A stretch of DNA of 11,603 nt, taken from contig JADGHA010000095.1 of NCBI GenBank assembly GCA_019689695.1, positions 1 to 11,603 on the forward strand, in the 5' to 3' direction. The stretch is from Micromonosporaceae bacterium (GTDB lineage Bacteria; Actinomycetota; Actinomycetes; Mycobacteriales; Micromonosporaceae). Shown here one piece after another: positions 7,396 to 11,603 of this stretch; positions within the stretch are counted from its first letter, which is position 1, and the number at the start of each line of letters is the position of its first letter. Under the pieces are notes generated by a model. That model was not told the origin of the DNA. It did no database searches and was given only the letters and a program-made list of their open reading frames with translations. The translations under genes and the position numbers were made by a program.

Positions 7396-8135
7396 AGCGG
7401 GTGGCCGCGGCGCCAGCCGCGGGCGATGCGGGCGGCCGCGACCGCCCCGGCTGCAATGCCGATCGCGAGCAGGACGCCGATGGCGCGCAGTGCGGTGCCC
7501 GTGTCGCCGTCGAGCGCGCCGCTGATCGATTGCATCGCCCAGTATCCGGGTGACGCGGGCGCGGCGGCACGGGCCCAGCCCGGCATTGTCGACAGTGGAA
7601 CCATGGCGCCGGCGAGACCGCCCAGTACGACGCTGCCGGTATCCACCACAAGGGACAGTTCGCTGTGGCTGCGGGCCAGGGCGCCGATCGCGCTGCCCAT
7701 GCCGAGCAGTGCCACAGCCCAACCGAGGACGGCCAGGGCGAGCATGGCGTAGTTTGCCGGGCGCAGGCCGAGCACGGCGACCGCGTACCCGATGAGCACG
7801 GCCTGCTGCGCCAGCAACAGCACGATGACCGGCACCGCCTTGCCCGCGACAAGCTCGATGGTCCGGGCCGGCGTGGCGCGCAGCCGATCGAGGGTCCGCC
7901 AGCCCCGCTCGGTGACGATGGCCCAGCCGACCAGGGACATGCCGAGCAGCGAGAACAGCACCAATGTCCCGGCGACCGCCTGCGTGGTGCCGGCCGCCCT
8001 GCCCTGGGCGGCCTGGTACAGCGGGCGCAGCAGGCTGACGAAGACCAGCGGCATGACGATCCGGCCGATCGCCGGTCCGGGCTCGCGGGCGAACAGCACC
8101 GCGTTGTGCCGGGCGACCGCGGCGAAACGGTACAC
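7392..8135 (-). CDS. ABC-2 type transporter permease
   Basis: This 247-residue membrane protein is the channel subunit of an ABC-2 exporter and pairs with the ATPase just upstream. Six hydrophobic segments are visible near 24-42, 53-75, 98-122, 128-152, 165-185 and 214-236. The cytoplasmic coupling element ERGWRTLDRLRATPA (76-90) between helices 2 and 3 is the family hallmark. The GTG start abuts the ATPase stop (TAAGTG), and GGAGG inside the end of the ATPase gene lies eight bases before it, so translation is coupled. Exporters of this layout, with a divergent TetR gene, usually handle drugs, antibiotics or lipids. The substrate cannot be read here. Half-size permeases normally act as a dimer or with a second permease, and no second permease is seen in this window. 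Confidence 0.9.
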   Translation of the reverse strand: MYRFAAVARHNAVLFAREPGPAIGRIVMPLVFVSLLRPLYQAAQGRAAGTTQAVAGTLVLFSLLGMSLVGWAIVTERGWRTLDRLRATPARTIELVAGKAVPVIVLLLAQQAVLIGYAVAVLGLRPANYAMLALAVLGWAVALLGMGSAIGALARSHSELSLVVDTGSVVLGGLAGAMVPLSTMPGWARAAAPASPGYWAMQSISGALDGDTGTALRAIGVLLAIGIAAGAVAAARIARGWRRGHPL

Positions 8136-8963
8136 TTAGGACACCTCCAGTGCCGCGTAGAGGGCGTCGAGGTCGGGGCGGCGGATGTCGACCGCAACCG
8201 GGGTGCGCCCGGTGGCGAGCACATCGGCCAGCGTGGCCGCCGGGTCGGTGGTGGCGATGCGCTGCGGCGGCCCGTCGCGGAACTCGACCAGCACCTCACC
8301 GGGCAGCCCGGCCAGCAGCGTGTCCCGGTCGCCGCGGGCCACCACCCGGCCGTTCCGGGCGACGGCGATGGTGGCGCCCAGGTCTTCCAGTTCGGGCAGG
8401 TAGTGGGTGGTGTAGCAGATCGCGGTGCCGTCGGCGGCCCGCTGCCGGACCACCTCCAGCAGTGCCCGACGGGTGGTCGGGTCCGCGCCGGCGGTCGGCT
8501 CGTCGAGCAGGAGGACGGCCGGGCGGTGCAGCAGGGCGGTGGCGGCCTGGGTGCGCCGCTGCTGGCCGCCGGAGAGCACACCGACCGCCCGGTCCAGCAG
8601 GCCGGTCAGGTCCAGCGCCTCGGCCACCTCGTCGATCGAAGTGGACAGTGCGCGGCCGCGCAGGCCGGCGAGGGCGCCGAACAGTCGCAGATTCTGCCGG
8701 ACGGTGGCGGAGTGGTAGAGCGCAATGTCCTGCGGGGCGACGCCGAGCCGCCGGCGCGCGGCCCGGCCGGGAGGCAGCCCGGCCACCGTCACCCGCCCGG
8801 CGTCTGGCCGGACCAGCCCGGCGACCACCTCCACGAACGTCGTCTTGCCGGCGCCGTTGTGACCGATCAGGCCGACGATCTCCCCGGGAGCCACGGTCAG
8901 GTCGAACCCGGTCAGGGCGGTGGTCTCCCCGTACCGCTTGACCAGGCCCTCGGCAACGAGCAC
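8136..8963 (-). CDS. ABC transporter ATP-binding protein (ABC-2/DrrA-like)
   Basis: This 275-residue ATPase powers the adjacent exporter. Motifs in order are Walker A GHNGAGKT (34-41), Q-loop Gln78 (APQD), signature LSGGQ (130-134), Walker B LLLDEP (151-156), D-loop near 158-161 and H-loop His187 (YTTH). A C-terminal extension of about 55 residues (221-275) follows the core, as in DrrA-type drug-export ATPases. The GTG at 8963 has AAGGGGGA just upstream and gives the usual start (VLVAEGLVKRYGETTAL). The frame stays open further upstream, across the divergent promoter and into the tetR gene, and that extension is rejected. It is the first gene of a two-gene operon divergent from tetR and probably repressed by its product. 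Confidence 0.92.
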   Translation of the reverse strand: MLVAEGLVKRYGETTALTGFDLTVAPGEIVGLIGHNGAGKTTFVEVVAGLVRPDAGRVTVAGLPPGRAARRRLGVAPQDIALYHSATVRQNLRLFGALAGLRGRALSTSIDEVAEALDLTGLLDRAVGVLSGGQQRRTQAATALLHRPAVLLLDEPTAGADPTTRRALLEVVRQRAADGTAICYTTHYLPELEDLGATIAVARNGRVVARGDRDTLLAGLPGEVLVEFRDGPPQRIATTDPAATLADVLATGRTPVAVDIRRPDLDALYAALEVS

Positions 8964-8977
8964 GGGTCCCCCTTGAT

Positions 8978-9007
8978 GATCTACATCGTATAGATCTACA
9001 GTGTATA
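8978..9007. promoter_or_regulatory. Tandem 15-bp repeats, candidate TetR operator in divergent promoter region
   Basis: GATCTACATCGTATA (8978-8992) is followed with no gap by GATCTACAGTGTATA (8993-9007), 13 of 15 bases identical. Each unit holds a small palindrome: TAC-N3-GTA in the first and TACAGTGTA (8997-9005) in the second. A longer imperfect palindrome, GATCTA-N7-TAGATC (8978-8996), spans the junction. The site fills most of the 37 bp between the ABC ATPase and tetR starts and reaches into the tetR GTG start, so bound repressor would block both directions. Candidate -10 elements are TACGAT on the minus strand and TATAGA on the plus strand, both inside the repeats. Confidence 0.68.
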
Positions 9008-9627
9008 ACGTGCTCACCCGGGAGGCAATCCTCGACGCCGCGCTCGAGCTGGCCGACGAACGCGGGCTCGGCGCCGTCTCCATGCGCGCCGTCGCGCAGC
9101 GCGTCGGCGTCACCGCGATGGCCCTCTATCCGTACGTCGGAAGCAAGGAAGCCCTGCTCGACGGGCTGGTGGACCGTTTGCTGGCCAGCGTGCTCCCGGA
9201 CACCGTCGGCGACGGGGACTGGCGCGAACGGCTGCGGCAGGGCGGGCAGGCAGCGCGGGCGCTCGCCCGCCGGCACCCGTCGACCTACCCGCTGCTGCTG
9301 TCCCGTCCGGCGGTCACCCCGGACGCCGTACGCGTCGTCGACTGGATCTACTCGCTGCTGCTGGAGGCCGGTGTCCCGCCGCGCGAGGTGCCACGACTCG
9401 AGCGGCTGCTGTCCACGTTCGTGTTGGGGTATGCGACTTCAGAGGTCAACGGCCGCTTCAGCGAGGGAACGTTGAACCCGCGGGCGCGCCGGGCGCAGCT
9501 CCCCGCGGACCAGGTGCCGGCCCACCGCCGGTTGGCGAAGTGGCTGGACGACCCGGTGGACTGGGATGCGGAATTCGAAGCTGACATGGACGACCTGATC
9601 CGGCTGATAGAGAGGGCTGCGGCGTGA
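9001..9627 (+). CDS. TetR/AcrR-family transcriptional repressor
   Basis: This 208-residue regulator has an N-terminal TetR DNA-binding domain. Helix 1 is REAILDAALELADERG (7-22), and the helix-turn-helix covers SMRAVAQRVGVTAMALYPYVGSKEALL (about 27-53), with the conserved Tyr and Lys of the YxYVxSKexLL signature. The remaining 150 residues are a helical ligand and dimer domain whose ligand cannot be predicted. The GTG at 9001 or the in-frame GTG at 9010 could start the protein. Neither has a ribosome-binding site, because the upstream DNA is the repeat operator; a leaderless message starting near 9001 would fit the TATAGA six bases upstream. It overlaps the next gene by GTGA and diverges from the ABC exporter, so it most likely represses both units. 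Confidence 0.9.
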   Translation: MYNVLTREAILDAALELADERGLGAVSMRAVAQRVGVTAMALYPYVGSKEALLDGLVDRLLASVLPDTVGDGDWRERLRQGGQAARALARRHPSTYPLLLSRPAVTPDAVRVVDWIYSLLLEAGVPPREVPRLERLLSTFVLGYATSEVNGRFSEGTLNPRARRAQLPADQVPAHRRLAKWLDDPVDWDAEFEADMDDLIRLIERAAA

Positions 9628-10553
9628 AGGCGATGGCGATCAACCGGTACGGCGGTCCGGAGGTGCTGGAGCAGATGGACCTGCCCACGCCGAAGATCGG
9701 CATGGACGGGATCCTGGTGCGGGTGAAGGCGGCCGGCGTCAACCCGGTGGACTGGAAGATCCGGCAGGGCTACCTGGACGCGGCCTTCCCGTCGCACTTC
9801 CCGCTGGTCCCCGGCTGGGATGTGGCCGGGGTCGTGGAGTCGGTGGGCCCGGCCGTGACCGCATACGCCCCCGGCGACGAGGTGATCGGCTACGTGCGGC
9901 GCGACCACATCCAGCACGGCACGTACGCCCAGCTGGTCCCCGCGCCGGAGCGCGCGCTGGCACACAAGCCGCCCGGCCTCGACTGGGCGCAGGCCGCGGC
10001 GCTGCCCCTGGTCGCCCTCACCGCCTACCAGGCCCTGAAGGCCGCGAACGTGGCCAGCGGCGAGACGGTGCTGGTCAACGCGGCGGCCGGCGGGGTGGGG
10101 CACGTCGCCGTGCAGCTGGCCCGCCTGCTCGGCGCGATCCGGGTGATCGGCACGGCGAGCGAGGGCAACCACGACTTCGTACGCCAGCTCGGCGCCGAGC
10201 CGGTGGCGTACGGGGAGGGCATGGTCGAGCGGGTACGCCAGCTGGCGCCCGAGGGCGTGGACATGGCACTGGACGCCGTAGGCGGCGACGCGATCGAGGC
10301 CTCGGCCTCGCTCGTCAAGCAGGCGGACCGGCTGGTGAGCATCACGGACGCGGCCGCGGTCAAGCGGCTGGGTGGCCGGTACGTCTTCGTCCGCCCGGAC
10401 CCCGCGGACCTGGCCGTGCTCGCCGCCTACGCCGAGGGCGGGCAGCTCAAGCTCCACATTGAGCGGACCTTCCCGCTGGCGGACGCGGCCGAGGCGCAGC
10501 GGCTGGTCCAGCGGGGCCACGTCCGCGGCAAGGTCGTCCTGCTGGTGGACTAG
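9624..10553 (+). CDS. Zinc-independent NADP-dependent oxidoreductase, quinone reductase-like (MDR superfamily)
   Basis: This 309-residue enzyme of the medium-chain dehydrogenase/reductase superfamily resembles NADPH:quinone oxidoreductases. The N-terminal GroES-like part has the standard start MKAMAINRYGGPEVLE, then VKAAGVNPVDWKIR (34-47) and PGWDVAGVVESVG (63-75). The Rossmann half carries the nucleotide loop AAGGVGHVAVQLA (154-166). The catalytic-zinc ligands and the four-Cys structural zinc loop are absent, which places it with the zinc-free quinone or enone reductases. The GTG start overlaps the tetR stop as GTGA, with GAGAGGG a few bases upstream, so the two are translationally coupled. 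A repressor, an exporter and a redox enzyme together suggest a response to an electrophilic or quinone-like compound, but the substrate is unknown. Confidence 0.9.
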   Translation: MKAMAINRYGGPEVLEQMDLPTPKIGMDGILVRVKAAGVNPVDWKIRQGYLDAAFPSHFPLVPGWDVAGVVESVGPAVTAYAPGDEVIGYVRRDHIQHGTYAQLVPAPERALAHKPPGLDWAQAAALPLVALTAYQALKAANVASGETVLVNAAAGGVGHVAVQLARLLGAIRVIGTASEGNHDFVRQLGAEPVAYGEGMVERVRQLAPEGVDMALDAVGGDAIEASASLVKQADRLVSITDAAAVKRLGGRYVFVRPDPADLAVLAAYAEGGQLKLHIERTFPLADAAEAQRLVQRGHVRGKVVLLVD

Positions 10554-10561
10554 CTCTCACC

Positions 10562-10613
10562 TGCCGGGCCACCTCGCCGCCATCCGCGCCACGGTCGCAG
10601 CCGTTGCCCGGCA
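10562..10613. terminator. Inverted repeat in convergent gap, weak terminator candidate
   Basis: TGCCGGGC (10562-10569) and GCCCGGCA (10606-10613) form a perfect 8-bp inverted repeat with a 36-base loop, starting eight bases after the oxidoreductase stop and lying in the 101-bp gap between two convergent genes. There is no T tract on either strand, and the loop is long. Position is the main argument for a termination role. Confidence 0.25.
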
Positions 10614-10654
10614 CGGTCTGGACCGGCGCCGGCGGGCCGGTAGTGGCTGCCGAA

Positions 10655-11603
10655 TCAGCCCGGAAGGAGCACCGCACCCAGGCCCGGTATGGCCTGCGAG
10701 CGGGCCTGGGCGAGCAACGCGGCGGCCGCGTCCTGGCCGTTCTCGCCGGTCCGCGACATACGGGCCGCGATCAGCCCGGCGACCAGTGGGGTGGCGAACG
10801 AGGTGCCGCTCCAGCTGGCCATGCCGGCGAAGTCGGCCTTGGCGGGGGCGAGCGGCGGCTCCTGGTAGGTGTAGGTCCCGGTCGGGTACGCGTTGACCAG
10901 GTTCTCTCCGGGAGCGTAGACGTCCACCCAGCCGCCGAAGTTGCTGAACCGTGCCCGGCTGCGCCAGTCCGCGGCGAGCGCGCCCACCGAGACGGTGTAC
11001 GGCGCCGCAGCCGGCCAGAACGGCTTGCGGTCGGCGTCGTTGCCGGCGGCGACCACCAGCACGACACCTTTGTGGTAACGCAGCCGGTTCTCGTAAAAGA
11101 CGTGGAACCCCAGCAGGCCGGTCGGGTCGAAGGTCCAGGTGCCCGCGGACATGCTGATGATGTCCGGCGCGTCCTCCTGCAGCACCTTGTCCAGCGCCAT
11201 CACCAGGTCGGACTCGAAGATCGCGCCGACCTGGCCGAAGAACGCCCGGACGAAGACCTCCGCACGGGGCGCCATCGTCCGCACCACGCCGGCGATGAAC
11301 GTGCCGTGTCCCGCGTAGGGCAGCAGGTCGGGCGGCTGGATCGCGGGGTCGGGCTCGCCGGTCACGCCGTCCATCCACAGGTGCGTGCCGGCAGCCTGCG
11401 GATCGAGGCCGGTGTCGACCACCACCACCTTGACGCCTTCCCCGGCCGCCCGGTCGCTGGTCACGCCCGGGTCGGGCGCGGCGCCGGGCGGAACCACGGC
11501 GGGCTCGGTCGCCGGACAGTTCCCGGCCACCGGCGAGATGTGGATCAGATGATCGGGCGCGGCGGCGCCCGGCCCGAGCCCGTCGCCGTACACCCGCCCA
11601 TCC
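10655..11603 (-). CDS. Subtilisin-like S8 family serine peptidase (5' end outside window)
   Basis: This is a serine endopeptidase of the subtilase family, with about 316 codons visible and the frame still open at the window edge. Counted from an internal GTG at 11593, the catalytic residues are Asp60 (VVVVDTGLD), His96 (GHGTFIAG), oxyanion Asn185 (VAAGND) and Ser265 (GTSFATPLVAG, codon 10799-10801). The internal GTG is probably not the true start, since coding continues through DGR before it and no ribosome-binding site stands out. The region before the catalytic Asp includes HLIHISPVAGNCPATEP, a short segment that may be pro-domain or linker. The protein ends about 47 residues after the active-site Ser, with no C-terminal membrane anchor, so it is not a mycosin-type membrane protease. 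Secretion cannot be judged because the N-terminus is missing. It converges on the oxidoreductase gene. Confidence 0.9.
   Translation of the reverse strand, partial: DGRVYGDGLGPGAAAPDHLIHISPVAGNCPATEPAVVPPGAAPDPGVTSDRAAGEGVKVVVVDTGLDPQAAGTHLWMDGVTGEPDPAIQPPDLLPYAGHGTFIAGVVRTMAPRAEVFVRAFFGQVGAIFESDLVMALDKVLQEDAPDIISMSAGTWTFDPTGLLGFHVFYENRLRYHKGVVLVVAAGNDADRKPFWPAAAPYTVSVGALAADWRSRARFSNFGGWVDVYAPGENLVNAYPTGTYTYQEPPLAPAKADFAGMASWSGTSFATPLVAGLIAARMSRTGENGQDAAAALLAQARSQAIPGLGAVLLPG

Noticed and set aside
8964..9113. Extension of the ABC ATPase upstream into tetR
   Set aside because: The added residues are Ser/Ala/Arg-rich shadow sequence of the tetR coding region and would cover the operator repeats. 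GTG 8963 fits the family.
10622..10660. Short GC palindromes (ACCGGC/GCCGGT and GGCTG/CAGCC) near the end of the S8 gene as a terminator
   Set aside because: The stems are only 5-6 bp, no T tract follows, and one overlaps the peptidase stop codon. Such palindromes are common by chance at this GC content.

Overview
The window is GC-rich, actinobacterial-style DNA. Coding is dense, GTG starts are common, and several starts have no visible ribosome-binding site. The gene content (a streptomycete-like fasR-fabD-fabH-acpP-fabF block followed by an AccD6-type carboxylase, but no mycolic-acid genes) suggests a non-mycolate actinomycete. Micromonosporaceae is my best guess, but that is a lineage inference and not proven here. 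No rRNA, tRNA, CRISPR array, insertion sequence or prophage gene was found. No gene-free stretch reaches 300 bases.

Region 1 (1-6420, minus strand) is a type II fatty-acid synthesis locus. Read in the direction of transcription it is fasR (PucR-type activator), a 79-bp gap with a perfect inverted repeat, then fabD, fabH, acpP, fabF and accD6. AccD6 supplies the carboxyltransferase activity that, with a biotinylated alpha subunit encoded elsewhere, makes malonyl-CoA. FabD loads malonate onto the ACP, FabH starts the chain and FabF elongates it. The reductases and dehydratase (FabG, FabZ, FabI) are not in the window. The most unusual item is FabD. It carries a C-terminal extension of about 75 residues that reads as a biotinyl/lipoyl (BCCP-like) domain with Gln where the biotin-accepting Lys should be. 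Two tandem GC-rich hairpins lie between fabH and acpP.

Region 2 (6446-7395, plus strand) holds a PAP2-family membrane phosphatase, divergent from fasR across only about 25 bp, and a 71-residue hypothetical protein with a very strong ribosome-binding site.

Region 3 (7392-10553) is a self-contained regulated module. A two-gene ABC-2 exporter (permease and ATPase, minus strand) diverges from a TetR-family repressor and a zinc-independent quinone-oxidoreductase-like enzyme (plus strand), which overlap by GTGA. The 37-bp divergent intergenic region contains two head-to-tail 15-bp repeats that run into the tetR start codon. They are a good candidate for an autoregulatory operator serving both directions.

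Region 4 (10655 to the right edge, minus strand) is a subtilisin-like S8 peptidase with an intact Asp/His/Asn/Ser set, whose 5' end lies outside the window. It converges on the oxidoreductase gene.
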